Notes under the pieces: model-generated
Seen by the model: the letters and a program-made list of their open reading frames with translations, nothing else
Databases searched by the model: none
Told to the model about the DNA's origin: nothing
Source: Winogradskyella sp.
GTDB taxonomy: Bacteria; Bacteroidota; Bacteroidia; Flavobacteriales; Flavobacteriaceae
Direction: 5' to 3'
DNA length: 64,000 nucleotides
NCBI RefSeq assembly: GCF_003712105.1
Contig: NZ_RHLG01000001.1
Location: forward strand, 248,001 to 312,000
Shown: one piece after another, positions 50,849 to 61,066 of the stretch
How the letters are laid out: each line of letters starts with the position of its first letter
Position numbering within the stretch: position 1 is the stretch's first letter
Program-made: the position numbers and the translations under genes

Positions 50849-51528
50849 AATATAATACCCACTCTAACTGCTCGTGAATCAATGGCATTAGCATTTAATT
50901 GAGCTGAATCATCAAAAATTGGGTTTAGACCATAATACAATTGAAAATTCCAAGTACCATAGCCTGCACTTAATGTAATACCATATTGCAGAGTATTAAA
51001 ATCATCATTATTAGAGATTTTATTATTCAACACATCACTTCTTAGCTTTGAAGAATTAAATAGGACATAGCTAATTTTAAACCCAGGATATATTCTCCAG
51101 AATTTATATGTCGATGGTGTTGATGTGCGCCAGCGTAGCTCAAAAGGGATATCAATAAGGTAGGTTGTAAATTTATTTTTTGAGACATTTCCCAAAGATA
51201 AATCATCTTCTAAATCATAATTTACTCCTGAAACACCTTCAGTAATGACAAGGTTTTGATTATACGAGTTTGATGAAATTCCCAGACCCAAACCTATTGC
51301 CCAGTTGCGTCGTTTATTGATTGGCATGTCTCTTATGACACCAAAGTGAAAACCCGTTGAGAAATTACTCTGTGATACACCAGCTGGATTATCGGTCAAT
51401 AGATTATATGTTATCGATGCATAGAATTGATCTTCTCGATATCGGTTGTCTTCTTCAACGGTAAGACTATCTTGTGCATTAGAAACGACACAAGACATTA
51501 AAAGAATAATATATATATACTGACGCAT
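50836..51528 (-). CDS. porT: PorT-like outer-membrane beta-barrel protein
   Basis: 230 aa, signal peptide, barrel strands, FKISYVLFNSSKLRSDV; position upstream of the exb genes. Confidence 0.6.
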   Translation of the reverse strand: MRQYIYIILLMSCVVSNAQDSLTVEEDNRYREDQFYASITYNLLTDNPAGVSQSNFSTGFHFGVIRDMPINKRRNWAIGLGLGISSNSYNQNLVITEGVSGVNYDLEDDLSLGNVSKNKFTTYLIDIPFELRWRTSTPSTYKFWRIYPGFKISYVLFNSSKLRSDVLNNKISNNDDFNTLQYGITLSAGYGTWNFQLYYGLNPIFDDSAQLNANAIDSRAVRVGIIFYIL

Positions 51529-51561
51529 CCGTAAATCTAATAAATATTACATGTTAAACAT

Positions 51562-51596
51562 AAAAAAAGCGCTATGACATAATCATAACGCTTTTA
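51562..51596 (-). terminator. Terminator downstream of exbD
   Basis: aaaaaaagcgctatga-cataa-tcataacgctttt. Confidence 0.75.
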
Positions 51597-51614
51597 AAAA
51601 ATTAAGATTTTAAT

Positions 51615-52082
51615 TTATTCGTCTTGTTTTTGAGCAGTTACATACATTATTTTTAATGCATTTGCTTCTCTTAGTTCTTGCTTAACGTCAGATACAAGAC
51701 CTGCGTTGGTGCCTTCATCAACCTTAAGGCCAACAACTATTCTATCTTTCAATTCTTCAGGTAACGTTGCGATATATTCAAATACTGCTGGCTGTACAGA
51801 TTCTAATCCAACAAATGAGTCATTGATTTGAAGACGTCCTTCTTTACCGTAAGTACTCTTGTATTGATCACTTGGCTTACCAGCATAAATAAACATTGTT
51901 CTGTCTTTTTTAAGCTTCTCTATCTGATTTGCAGCAGGAAGAGTATTTTCTACCATTGTAGTATTATCTCTCATTACAGTAGCAACCATAAAAAAGAATA
52001 ATAACATAAATACAATGTCTGGTAAAGATGCCGTCGAAATCGCCGGTAAATCACCACCTTTTTTCTTCTTAAACTTAGACAT
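51615..52082 (-). CDS. exbD: ExbD/TolR-family biopolymer transport protein
   Basis: ISTASLPDIVFMLLFFFMVATVMR. Confidence 0.92.
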   Translation of the reverse strand: MSKFKKKKGGDLPAISTASLPDIVFMLLFFFMVATVMRDNTTMVENTLPAANQIEKLKKDRTMFIYAGKPSDQYKSTYGKEGRLQINDSFVGLESVQPAVFEYIATLPEELKDRIVVGLKVDEGTNAGLVSDVKQELREANALKIMYVTAQKQDE

Positions 52083-52087
52083 ATCTA

Positions 52088-52723
52088 TTAACTTTTATCA
52101 GGCTCAGCCTCAGATAATTTTAAAGGATACATTTCCTTAATTCTCTGAATATCGGCATTAAGCTTTTCGTCTTTATTAAACTGATTTTTCTCTTTTTCAT
52201 CAAGCATAGCTTGGAATACATTGTCTACATTTGGATATCTATTTCCAAATAAACGCTGTGCTTCTCTATTTCTTAAGAAATTATACGCAGCAACTAATTC
52301 GTTTTGCACTTCGATATACCTTCCATAAGAAGTCTCTCTATCATGCTTTAAAGTAATAATTGCTTTATCTGGATGATCTGAAGATGCTGGGTCTTTCTTA
52401 CCCTGACAATAATCACAAGATTCACCTTCAGCATTTACACCGCCTCCATTATCTAGAAAATCGATAGCTGCTTCTCTTAAATCCTTTATATCCATATCCT
52501 CTTCTTCAACAAACAAACGATCTTGTCTATTTACTAAGATTGTAAATAGGTTCTTTTGTTTAATGATTGGAGGTTCTACTTCAGAGTCATCAATTGGTGG
52601 TAAACTTCTTAAAATACCTTTATCCTTTTCAATCGTGGTTGTCACCAAGAAAAAAATCAATAGTAAGAAAGCAATGTCAGCCATTGAACCTGCGTTAACT
52701 TCTGGTGCTGCTCTTTTTGCCAT
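52088..52723 (-). CDS. exbD: ExbD/TolR-family protein with Cys-containing insertion
   Basis: VNAGSMADIAFLLLIFFLVTTTIEKDKG; insertion GESCDYCQGKKDP. Confidence 0.9.
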   Translation of the reverse strand: MAKRAAPEVNAGSMADIAFLLLIFFLVTTTIEKDKGILRSLPPIDDSEVEPPIIKQKNLFTILVNRQDRLFVEEEDMDIKDLREAAIDFLDNGGGVNAEGESCDYCQGKKDPASSDHPDKAIITLKHDRETSYGRYIEVQNELVAAYNFLRNREAQRLFGNRYPNVDNVFQAMLDEKEKNQFNKDEKLNADIQRIKEMYPLKLSEAEPDKS

Positions 52724-52729
52724 AATCTA

Positions 52730-53167
52730 CTATTTACTTAATATTTTTTTTACTCCTGAGAAAATCATTGCAATTGCAGCAACTGCCAATAGTATATAAA
52801 ATGCTACCAGTCCAGTTCCTACCATGTGCGATTGACCATCCGTTGCAAAACCATCTTGCAATTTATATTGGGTAGGGTCTCCTCCAGATACTAAATAAGA
52901 AATTAGTATTACTGCAGCAAAAGCTCCCAATCCAATAAGTGTGTTTTTTAAGCCTGCTGTATTTGTAATTAAGTTTTTAACTACAAAGAATACAACAAAG
53001 GCTAAAACTAATCCTAAAATGGCATACGCTATAAACGCCATAGGATCTACCAAGCCTGCAGACTCACCACTCTTGATTGCGTCATCACCAGCAGAAATAA
53101 TTCTAACTAGCGATACAATACCAAGAACACCAAGTAAGGCTGCTACTATTTTTAATATTTTGTGCAT
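52730..53167 (-). CDS. Membrane protein between ExbB and ExbD
   Basis: 145 aa, four hydrophobic segments, same operon. Confidence 0.7.
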   Translation of the reverse strand: MHKILKIVAALLGVLGIVSLVRIISAGDDAIKSGESAGLVDPMAFIAYAILGLVLAFVVFFVVKNLITNTAGLKNTLIGLGAFAAVILISYLVSGGDPTQYKLQDGFATDGQSHMVGTGLVAFYILLAVAAIAMIFSGVKKILSK

Positions 53168-53176
53168 ATCCTATTC

Positions 53177-53947
53177 TTATTTTTTGTGTCTTACTAATAA
53201 GTCCATCAATGTGATAGATGAATCCTCCATGTCGTTTACTATACTATCAATCTTAGCAATAATATAGTTGTAGAAAATTTGAAGAATAATAGCCACAATA
53301 AGACCGAATACCGTTGTTAAAAGTGCCACTTTAATACCACCTGCTACTAAAGAAGGTTGCATATCACCAGCAGCTTCAATTTTATCGAATGCTTGAATCA
53401 TACCAATTACCGTACCCATGAAACCAAGCATAGGTGCTAAAGCGATAAATAACGATATCCAAGATACATTCTTTTCTAACTGTCCCATTTGTACACCACC
53501 GTAAGCAACAACAGCTTTTTCGGCAGCATCTATGTCCTCATCCGCTCTGTCTAATCCTTGGTAGAAAATTGACGCAACAGGACCTTTAGTATTTCTACAA
53601 ACTTCCTTTGCAGCTTCAATGCCTCCAGAGGCAAGCGCATCTTCAACATTTTGAGTTAATTTTTTCGTATTTGTTGTAGAGAGATTTAAAAAGATAATTC
53701 TTTCAATAGCTATAGCTAAACCAAGAATTAAACATAATAAAACGATACCCATAAATCCAGGTCCACCTTCTATAAATCTCTTTTTTAATTCTTGATGAAA
53801 CCCTTCACTTTCAGCTGCATCGTCAGTTGAATCTTGGGCTACGTTTACAACAGCTGTTGTAGCTGCTACTGTTGTTGTTGCATTTGCATTAACAGTTCCA
53901 ATAACCATTAAACACGTAATGGCAAGGATAGAAAATAATCTTTTCAT
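53177..53947 (-). CDS. exbB: MotA/TolQ/ExbB proton channel family protein
   Basis: ISLFIALAPMLGFMGTVIGMIQAFDKIEAAGDMQPSLVAGGIKVALLTTVFGLIVAI. Confidence 0.93.
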   Translation of the reverse strand: MKRLFSILAITCLMVIGTVNANATTTVAATTAVVNVAQDSTDDAAESEGFHQELKKRFIEGGPGFMGIVLLCLILGLAIAIERIIFLNLSTTNTKKLTQNVEDALASGGIEAAKEVCRNTKGPVASIFYQGLDRADEDIDAAEKAVVAYGGVQMGQLEKNVSWISLFIALAPMLGFMGTVIGMIQAFDKIEAAGDMQPSLVAGGIKVALLTTVFGLIVAIILQIFYNYIIAKIDSIVNDMEDSSITLMDLLVRHKK

Positions 53948-54022
53948 TGTCTTGAATCTTAATTTTATTAGTTAAAGTGTTAAAGATAAAAAAAATATGT
54001 AATTAATGAAGGAAAACATGAG

Positions 54023-54110
54023 CAGAGAGGAAGGGATTCGAACCCTCGAAACGCTTTTGACGTTTACACACTTTCCAGGCGTGCGCCTTCGACCACTCGG
54101 CCACCTCTCT
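54023..54110 (-). tRNA. tRNA-Ser (anticodon GGA)
   Basis: AGAGAGGTGGCCGAGTGGTCGAAGGCGCACGCCTGGAAAGTGTG...GGGTTCGAATCCCTTCCTCTCTG; cloverleaf with long variable arm. Confidence 0.95.
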
Positions 54111-54256
54111 GTAAGCCTTATTAGAATTACAGAACGCCAAATAACAAAAAAAACTTTAAACACTAAAATTTGATGCGTTAATTTTGGATTATTATAACTA
54201 GATAGGCGCTTATCGGGCTTTTAAAGGATCATAAGATTTGGCAATATAGCTCTAGT

Positions 54257-55282
54257 CTAGGACATTTCTCCTCGCAACGCTGTTTCAAAAATTGTTTTAA
54301 ATTCTGATGGCTCAATTTCTTGACCAATAAGATACATAAGCTTAGTCACAGCAGCTTCGGTGGTTATATCTTTACCAGAAATGAGACCAATATCTTTTAA
54401 TTGGGAACTTGTTTCGTATTGACCCATAAAAACGCTTCCACCAGCACATTGTGTTACATTAATAATATGTACTCCTCGAGATATAGCCTCACTTAAAAGG
54501 GTTATAAACCAATCTTCAGTAGTAGCATTTCCAGACCCATAAGTTTCTAGCACTACGCCTTTAATATCTTTAGACGATAATACTGTTTTTAGAATAAGCT
54601 CTGATATACCAGGAAAAAGTTTAATGACTACAACATTAGTATCTAACTGTTTATTTACGATTAACTTTGAACTTTGGTTGGGTTTTAGAAGTAAAGATGT
54701 ACTGACATTAAGATGAACACCTGATTCTGCTATGTGCGGAAAATTTAGAGAAGCAAATGCTTCGAAGTGCTCTGCATTAATTTTAGTGGTTCTGTTGCCA
54801 CGATAGAGTTTATATTCAAAATATAATCCTACTTCTCTAATTATTGGAACGCCATTATCTTGAAGTGATGCTAACTGAATCGAAGTGATTAAGTTCTCTT
54901 TGGCATCTGTGCGCAAATCCCCAATTGGTAATTGCGACCCAGTAAAAATGACTGGCTTACAAAGGTTCTCTAACATGAAACTTAATGCAGAAGCTGAGTA
55001 GCTCATTGTATCACTTCCGTGCAGCACCACAAAGCCGTCAAAGTCTTTGTAATTAGTTTCAATACTATCGGCAATCATCCCCCAATACTTAGGACTCATG
55101 TTAGAAGAATCTATAGGTTCATTGAAAGAGATAGTTTCAATGTTACAATCTAACAAACGTAATTCGGGAATTCGTTTTAATAAATTATTAAAATCAAATG
55201 CTTTTAAGGCTCCAGAATCAGGGTTTTTAACCATTCCAATTGTTCCGCCTGTATAGATAAGAAGTATGTTTGGTTTACTCAT
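54257..55282 (-). CDS. ansA: Type I asparaginase
   Basis: NILLIYTGGTIGMVKNPDSGAL...VVLHGSDTMSYSASALSF. Confidence 0.93.
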   Translation of the reverse strand: MSKPNILLIYTGGTIGMVKNPDSGALKAFDFNNLLKRIPELRLLDCNIETISFNEPIDSSNMSPKYWGMIADSIETNYKDFDGFVVLHGSDTMSYSASALSFMLENLCKPVIFTGSQLPIGDLRTDAKENLITSIQLASLQDNGVPIIREVGLYFEYKLYRGNRTTKINAEHFEAFASLNFPHIAESGVHLNVSTSLLLKPNQSSKLIVNKQLDTNVVVIKLFPGISELILKTVLSSKDIKGVVLETYGSGNATTEDWFITLLSEAISRGVHIINVTQCAGGSVFMGQYETSSQLKDIGLISGKDITTEAAVTKLMYLIGQEIEPSEFKTIFETALRGEMS

Positions 55283-55284
55283 AG

Positions 55285-56052
55285 CTAAATTCCAAATATT
55301 GTTTTTGAATTTTCAGTGGTAATCATGGCGATCTCGTCAACAGAAATTCTGTAAAGTTCTGATAGTTTTTCAACTACATTAATAATATAACTACTTTCAT
55401 TACGCTTACCTCTATATGGTTTTGGAGCTAAATAAGGTGAATCTGTTTCTAAGACAATATGCTCAAGACCTATTTGATTTATAAACTGATCTATTTTACC
55501 ATTCTTAAATGTAACTACACCGCCAATACCTAATTTCATGTTATAAGATATAGCCTGCTTTGCTTGATCCAAATTTCCGGTAAAGCAATGAAATATTCCA
55601 AATACATCCTCACTCTTTTCATCCTCTAAAACTTGAAAAATTTCGTCGAATGCTTCTCGGCAATGTATTACTATTGGTAACTTATATTTTTTTGCCAGAT
55701 TAATTTGATATTTAAACGCTTCAATTTGAATATCTAATGTACTCTTATCCCAATATAAGTCAATACCTATTTCACCTACTGCATGAAAACTCCTTTTTTG
55801 GAATTGTGCTTCAACATGGGCTAACTCATCTTTAAAATTTGCTTTAACAGATGTTGGATGTAAACCCATCATTAAAAACACTTGATTTGGAAAATCGTCT
55901 TCTAACTTATACATCGCATTTGTATAGCTAGAATCAATTGCAGGGATAAAAAACCGCTGTACACCTTTGCTAATGGCCCTATTTATCATTTCATGCCTGT
56001 CATTATCAAAAGCTTCACTATATAAATGTGTATGTGTATCGGTTAAAATCAT
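55285..56052 (-). CDS. tatD: TatD-family hydrolase
   Basis: DTHTHLYSEAFDNDR...AVGEIGIDLYWDKS...LETDSPYLAPKPYRGKRNE. Confidence 0.93.
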   Translation of the reverse strand: MILTDTHTHLYSEAFDNDRHEMINRAISKGVQRFFIPAIDSSYTNAMYKLEDDFPNQVFLMMGLHPTSVKANFKDELAHVEAQFQKRSFHAVGEIGIDLYWDKSTLDIQIEAFKYQINLAKKYKLPIVIHCREAFDEIFQVLEDEKSEDVFGIFHCFTGNLDQAKQAISYNMKLGIGGVVTFKNGKIDQFINQIGLEHIVLETDSPYLAPKPYRGKRNESSYIINVVEKLSELYRISVDEIAMITTENSKTIFGI

Positions 56053-56099
56053 GGTGCAAAAATAATCCTTTATAAACTATATTTGTACAAATTGCTACA

Positions 56100-56543
56100 A
56101 TGGATACACTTAAAGATTTTTTAACTATTAAAGGATATTCTAAGGTAAAACTCAAGCTTACTAAAACTAATCATTTTGAGATTAAAGCGTTAATTAATGG
56201 CGTTAAAGGTCGATTTATTTTAGATACTGGAGCATCAAGTAGTTGTGTTGGGTTTGAGGCCATAGATCAATTTAATCTTAAAGTGGAGGATTCTGAAATA
56301 AAAGCTGTTGGTGCAGGTGCTTCTGATATGGCCACTAAACTATCAAAATACAATACTATTAAAATAGGTAAATGGCAAAAAGGACGTGTTGCTATAGTAC
56401 TTTTTAATCTCACTCATGTTAATCAGGGTTTAGCCAATCATAATGCGAATAAAGTTGATGGTATTATTGGTGCAGATATCTTAAAAAAAGCGAAAGGAAT
56501 TATTGATTACGATAAAAAATACCTTTATCTAAAACTCGATTAA
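56100..56543 (+). CDS. Retropepsin-like (clan AA) aspartic protease
   Basis: GRFILDTGASSSCVGFEAID...VDGIIGADILKK. Confidence 0.85.
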   Translation: MDTLKDFLTIKGYSKVKLKLTKTNHFEIKALINGVKGRFILDTGASSSCVGFEAIDQFNLKVEDSEIKAVGAGASDMATKLSKYNTIKIGKWQKGRVAIVLFNLTHVNQGLANHNANKVDGIIGADILKKAKGIIDYDKKYLYLKLD

Positions 56544-56722
56544 TCTATTTCTTCTGGATTACATAAAATTATAGTTTTTATCTATTATTATTATTATTTC
56601 AATAGAAAAAAACAATTTTTACCCCAAAAAATTACGTATTTCTACGTATAAATAAACCAAATTATATTCTGAACTTTACGCTATCTAATAATCAATCATT
56701 TTATATCTGAGAGACTGCTTTA

Positions 56723-56818
56723 ATGAAGAACAACAACAGTAAAATATTTGTGTTATTATTAATTGTAAGTACTGTTGCTATCATTACAGCAAATATCTCA
56801 GTGATTTTTTTTAGTTAA
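56723..56818 (+). CDS. Putative 31-aa single-TM microprotein
   Basis: MKNNNSKIFVLLLIVSTVAIITANISVIFFS*; just upstream of a strong terminator; below the ORF-track length cutoff. Confidence 0.4.
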   Translation: MKNNNSKIFVLLLIVSTVAIITANISVIFFS

Positions 56819-56862
56819 TTTTAGTTTAGTTAGCTTTAGATATGTAAGGGTATCTAAATAAC

Positions 56863-56897
56863 AAAAAGCGCAATTTGGGGGAATTGCGCTTTTTTTC
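56863..56897 (+). terminator. Rho-independent terminator
   Basis: aaaaagcgcaatt-tggggg-aattgcgcttttttt; may be bidirectional. Confidence 0.9.
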
Positions 56898-56917
56898 GTT
56901 ATGAGTATTTATTAGGA

Positions 56918-58150
56918 CTACATCTCTAGAGCCTTTTTAATGTCATTATCCATAAGTAATTCTACTGGATTTTCTAAAGCTTCTTTTACAGCAACTAAAA
57001 AGCCTACTGACTCTTTACCATCAATGATTCTATGATCATAAGATAAAGCCACATACATAATAGGTCTTATTTCAACATTTCCATTAACCGCCACTGGGCG
57101 TTCAACTATATTATGCATTCCCAAAATGCCACTTTGAGGTGGGTTTATAATTGGTGTTGATAGCATGCTTCCGAAAACGCCACCGTTAGAAATTGTAAAC
57201 GTACCACCAGTCATTTCATCTACAGTGATTTGTCCGTCACGAGCTCTTAATGCCAAACGTTTAACCTCAGACTCTACGCCTCTAAATGATAGATTTTCAG
57301 CATTTCTAATAACGGGAACCATTAATCCTTTTGGTCCAGATACAGCAATACTAATATCTACAAAATCGTAAGAAATCATTTCTTTACCATCTATCATAGA
57401 GTTTACAGCTGGATATAATTTTAACGCTCTAACAACAGCTAATGTGAAGAAGCTCATAAACCCAAGACCTACACCATGTTTTGCCTTGAAATCTTCTTTA
57501 TATTGTTTTCGTAAATCAAAAATTGGTGACATATCAACCTCATTAAATGTGGTTAACATAGCCGTAGTATTCTTTGCTTCAACTAAACGCTCTGCTACTT
57601 TACGACGTAACATTGACATTTTGCTTCGTGAAGTACCTCTGTTCCCGCCTGTTGGTGTTCCCATAGATGGAACTGCATTAACAGCATCATCTTTTGTGAT
57701 ACGTCCATCTTTTCCTGAACCCTTGACTGTGTTCGCATCTATACCTTTTTCGTCTAGTATCTTTTTAGCAGCAGGACTTGGAGTACCTGTAGCATAAGTT
57801 TTTGTTTCAGCAGGTGCAACAGGCTTAGGTTCTTCTTTTTTAGGCGTGTCTTCTTTTGTCTCTTTTTTAGGTGCAGCGTCTCCTTCTGGCTTAGCAGCGC
57901 TTGTATCAATTAAACAAACCACTGCTCCTACAGTGACGGCATCACCTTCTTCGTATCTATGACCACTCGAATCAGCCAAGGTTATGATACCACTTGCTTC
58001 AGCAGGAAGCTCTAATGTAGCTTTATCACTATCTACTTCGGCAATGGCTTGGTCTTTTTCTACGAAATCTCCATCTTGTACTAACCATTCTGCAATTTCA
58101 ACTTCTGTAATTGATTCGCCTGGTGAAGGCACTTTCATTTCTAAAATCAT
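56918..58150 (-). CDS. odhB: Dihydrolipoyllysine succinyltransferase (2-oxoglutarate dehydrogenase E2)
   Basis: Lipoyl domain [32 protein letters not shown] catalytic motif. Confidence 0.95.
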   Translation of the reverse strand: MILEMKVPSPGESITEVEIAEWLVQDGDFVEKDQAIAEVDSDKATLELPAEASGIITLADSSGHRYEEGDAVTVGAVVCLIDTSAAKPEGDAAPKKETKEDTPKKEEPKPVAPAETKTYATGTPSPAAKKILDEKGIDANTVKGSGKDGRITKDDAVNAVPSMGTPTGGNRGTSRSKMSMLRRKVAERLVEAKNTTAMLTTFNEVDMSPIFDLRKQYKEDFKAKHGVGLGFMSFFTLAVVRALKLYPAVNSMIDGKEMISYDFVDISIAVSGPKGLMVPVIRNAENLSFRGVESEVKRLALRARDGQITVDEMTGGTFTISNGGVFGSMLSTPIINPPQSGILGMHNIVERPVAVNGNVEIRPIMYVALSYDHRIIDGKESVGFLVAVKEALENPVELLMDNDIKKALEM

Positions 58151-58191
58151 TGTTCTCTTAATTTATTTTAGCTTTGATTTGAGTGTTTTAT

Positions 58192-60954
58192 TTATTTTCC
58201 TCGCTGATTGTTTTTTGTGTTGTCGAAAACGTAATCGATAACTTCTTGATGACGTATCTTAGATCGCATAGAACTACCTGCTGATGGCGCTCCGTAAGGC
58301 CTTCTACTCGCTGCTCTCCAATTTTTAGCGTCATCAAAATGCATTAACATGTGGCTGTAAGCTCCCATGTTTCTTGGTTCTTCTTGAGCCCAAACAATAT
58401 CGTCTGCATTTTTATATTTCTTTAAAACAGATTTAATTTCATCTACAGGTAAAGGAAATAACTGTTCTATTCTTACTAATGCAACATCTTCTCTACCTAA
58501 TTTTTCTTGCTCATCTAATAAATCGTAGTAAAACTTACCTGTTACAAAAACTAATGTCTTAACCTTTGTAGCTTTAGCATTCGCATCATCAATAAGCATT
58601 TGGAAACTTCCGTTTGCAAACTCATCTACGGTAGAAATTACTTTTGGATGACGTAACAAACTTTTTGGTGTAAATACTATTAATGGTTTTCTGTAATTGG
58701 CTTTCATTTGCTTACGCAACAAATGAAACATGTTTGCAGGTGTTGTACAATCTGCAACAAACATATTATCCTTAGCGCATACTTGCAAGTAACGTTCCAT
58801 CCGACCAGAAGAGTGCTCTGCACCTTGACCTTCATACCCATGCGGCAATAACATTACTAATCCGTTTTGAGTTTTCCATTTATCTTCACCAGATGAAATG
58901 TACTGATCAATCATAATTTGTGCGCCGTTACTAAAGTCTCCAAATTGTGCTTCCCAAATGGTTAATGTTTCTGGGCTTGCCATAGCATAACCATAATCAA
59001 AACCTACAACACCATATTCAGACAATAACGAATTGTATATATTAAACTGTCCTTGGTCTTTAGATACATTTTTAAGAAGTATAATTTCTTCTTCACTATC
59101 TTCAACTTTAACAACAGCATGTCTATGAGAGAATGTACCGCGCTCTACATCTTGACCAGAAATCCTAACATTAAACCCTTCAGATAAAAGCGTTCCATAT
59201 GCCAAATGTTCTGCCATCGCCCAATCTAATCTATCTTCGTCAAACATTTTCTGACGCTCATTAATTAGGCGTGAAATTTTACGTATAAACTTTTTATCTT
59301 CAGGAAGCGTTGATATTACCTTAGTTATATCTTTAAGAAGCTTTTTTGACACCTTAGTATTAATAGGTTGTATCATTTCTTTTTCATCTACACGAACATA
59401 ACCTTCCCATTGTTCTTGCATAAATCCAGAAATCTTTGTCTTCTTAACTTTGCGTGAATCTTCAAGTTTTTCTTCTAACTTATCTTTATAATCCCGTTCT
59501 ATCTTTTTTACATATCCTTCGTCTATAATACCTTCAGCTATAAGACGTTCAGCATAAATATCCCTAGGGTTTTTATGTTTAGCTATAGCTTTGTATAATA
59601 ACGGTTGTGTAAATTTTGGTTCATCGCCTTCATTATGTCCATATTTTCTATATCCTAAAAGATCTATAAAAACATCGCGATGGAACCTCATTCTAAATTC
59701 TAAAGCAAATAATGTGGCATGGACTACTGCTTCTGCGTCGTCTGCATTAACATGCATAACAGGAGATAAAGTTACTTTACCAACATCTGTACAATAGGTA
59801 CTAGAGCGTGCATCTAAATAATTAGTTGTAAAACCAATTTGATTATTTACAACTATATGCAAAGTACCATAGGTTTTGTAACCATCTAATCGTGCCATTT
59901 GCACAACCTCATATACTAATCCTTGTCCAGCAATTGCTGCATCTCCATGCACTACAATTGGTAATACTTGTGCCGGATCTTCGATTTCGCTTCTATCTTG
60001 CTTAGCCCTAACAATACCTTCTACAACTGCTCCCACCGTTTCAAGGTGTGATGGGTTAGGTGCTATACTCAAGTTGATTTTTTTACCAGAATCCGTTTCG
60101 CGATCACTGGTCCAACCCATATGATATTTTACATCGCCATCAAATACTTTCTCTTCATAATCTTTACCATCAAACTCACTGAAAATATCCTTTGCCGATT
60201 TACCAAAAATATTTGTAAGTGTACTTAAACGCCCACGGTGTGCCATACCCATTACAAACTCTTTTACGCCATGTTCGGCAGCGCTTTCAATAACAGCATC
60301 CAAAGCTGGAATCAACGATTCGTTTCCTTCAAGGGAGAATCTTTTCTGACCGACATATTTGGTATGTAAAAAGGTTTCAAAGGAAACGGCTTCGTTTAGT
60401 TTTTCTAGAATATGTATTTTTTCTTCTTTAGAGAAATTAGGATGATTGTCGTTAATGTTCAATCTATTTTGAATCCAATTTACCTTCTCTGGCTGACGGA
60501 TATACATATATTCTACACCAATAGAATCGCAATAAATGCGTTCTAGATGATCAATTATTTGTTGTAAAGTAGCTTGACCTAAACCTAAAATATCTCCTGC
60601 AGAAAATTTTGTAGATAAATCGTCTTTTGATAACCCAAAGTTTTCAATCTCTAAAGTTGGTGCATATTTACGTCTTGCACGGACAGGATTAGTTCGAGTA
60701 AATAAATGTCCTCTACTTCTGTAACCATCAATTAATTTTACAACCTGAAACTCTTTTTGTACATGCTCAGGTATTTGTGTTGAAACTCCATCTACTATTT
60801 CACCATCAAAACCATAATTTTCTGAACCAAAATCGTAACCTTGAAAAAAGGCTCTCCAACTTGGTTCTAGAGAATCAGGATTGTTAAGATATTGATCGTA
60901 TAAATCAGCGAAATATGCTGTATGCGCTGCGTTTAGAAAGGAATATTTGTCCAT
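58192..60954 (-). CDS. odhA: 2-oxoglutarate dehydrogenase E1
   Basis: EFVMGMAHRGRLSTLTNIFGKSAKDIFSEFDG...HGDAAIAGQGLVYE. Confidence 0.96.
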   Translation of the reverse strand: MDKYSFLNAAHTAYFADLYDQYLNNPDSLEPSWRAFFQGYDFGSENYGFDGEIVDGVSTQIPEHVQKEFQVVKLIDGYRSRGHLFTRTNPVRARRKYAPTLEIENFGLSKDDLSTKFSAGDILGLGQATLQQIIDHLERIYCDSIGVEYMYIRQPEKVNWIQNRLNINDNHPNFSKEEKIHILEKLNEAVSFETFLHTKYVGQKRFSLEGNESLIPALDAVIESAAEHGVKEFVMGMAHRGRLSTLTNIFGKSAKDIFSEFDGKDYEEKVFDGDVKYHMGWTSDRETDSGKKINLSIAPNPSHLETVGAVVEGIVRAKQDRSEIEDPAQVLPIVVHGDAAIAGQGLVYEVVQMARLDGYKTYGTLHIVVNNQIGFTTNYLDARSSTYCTDVGKVTLSPVMHVNADDAEAVVHATLFALEFRMRFHRDVFIDLLGYRKYGHNEGDEPKFTQPLLYKAIAKHKNPRDIYAERLIAEGIIDEGYVKKIERDYKDKLEEKLEDSRKVKKTKISGFMQEQWEGYVRVDEKEMIQPINTKVSKKLLKDITKVISTLPEDKKFIRKISRLINERQKMFDEDRLDWAMAEHLAYGTLLSEGFNVRISGQDVERGTFSHRHAVVKVEDSEEEIILLKNVSKDQGQFNIYNSLLSEYGVVGFDYGYAMASPETLTIWEAQFGDFSNGAQIMIDQYISSGEDKWKTQNGLVMLLPHGYEGQGAEHSSGRMERYLQVCAKDNMFVADCTTPANMFHLLRKQMKANYRKPLIVFTPKSLLRHPKVISTVDEFANGSFQMLIDDANAKATKVKTLVFVTGKFYYDLLDEQEKLGREDVALVRIEQLFPLPVDEIKSVLKKYKNADDIVWAQEEPRNMGAYSHMLMHFDDAKNWRAASRRPYGAPSAGSSMRSKIRHQEVIDYVFDNTKNNQRGK

Positions 60955-61066
60955 TATTTTTTTTTAGACGTTTTCGCTTCAGTAAATTTAAGCAAAAGTA
61001 CAACTTTTAGCGTTTTGTAGTACACATTTACTATATTTATAACCATTGCATTGTTAAATTATATAT

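Noticed and set aside
53972-54163. 63-aa ORF spanning the tRNA region (contains ERWPSGRRRTPGKCVNVKSVSRVRIPSSL)
   Set aside because: Translation of the tRNA-Ser gene; a classic tRNA-derived false ORF.
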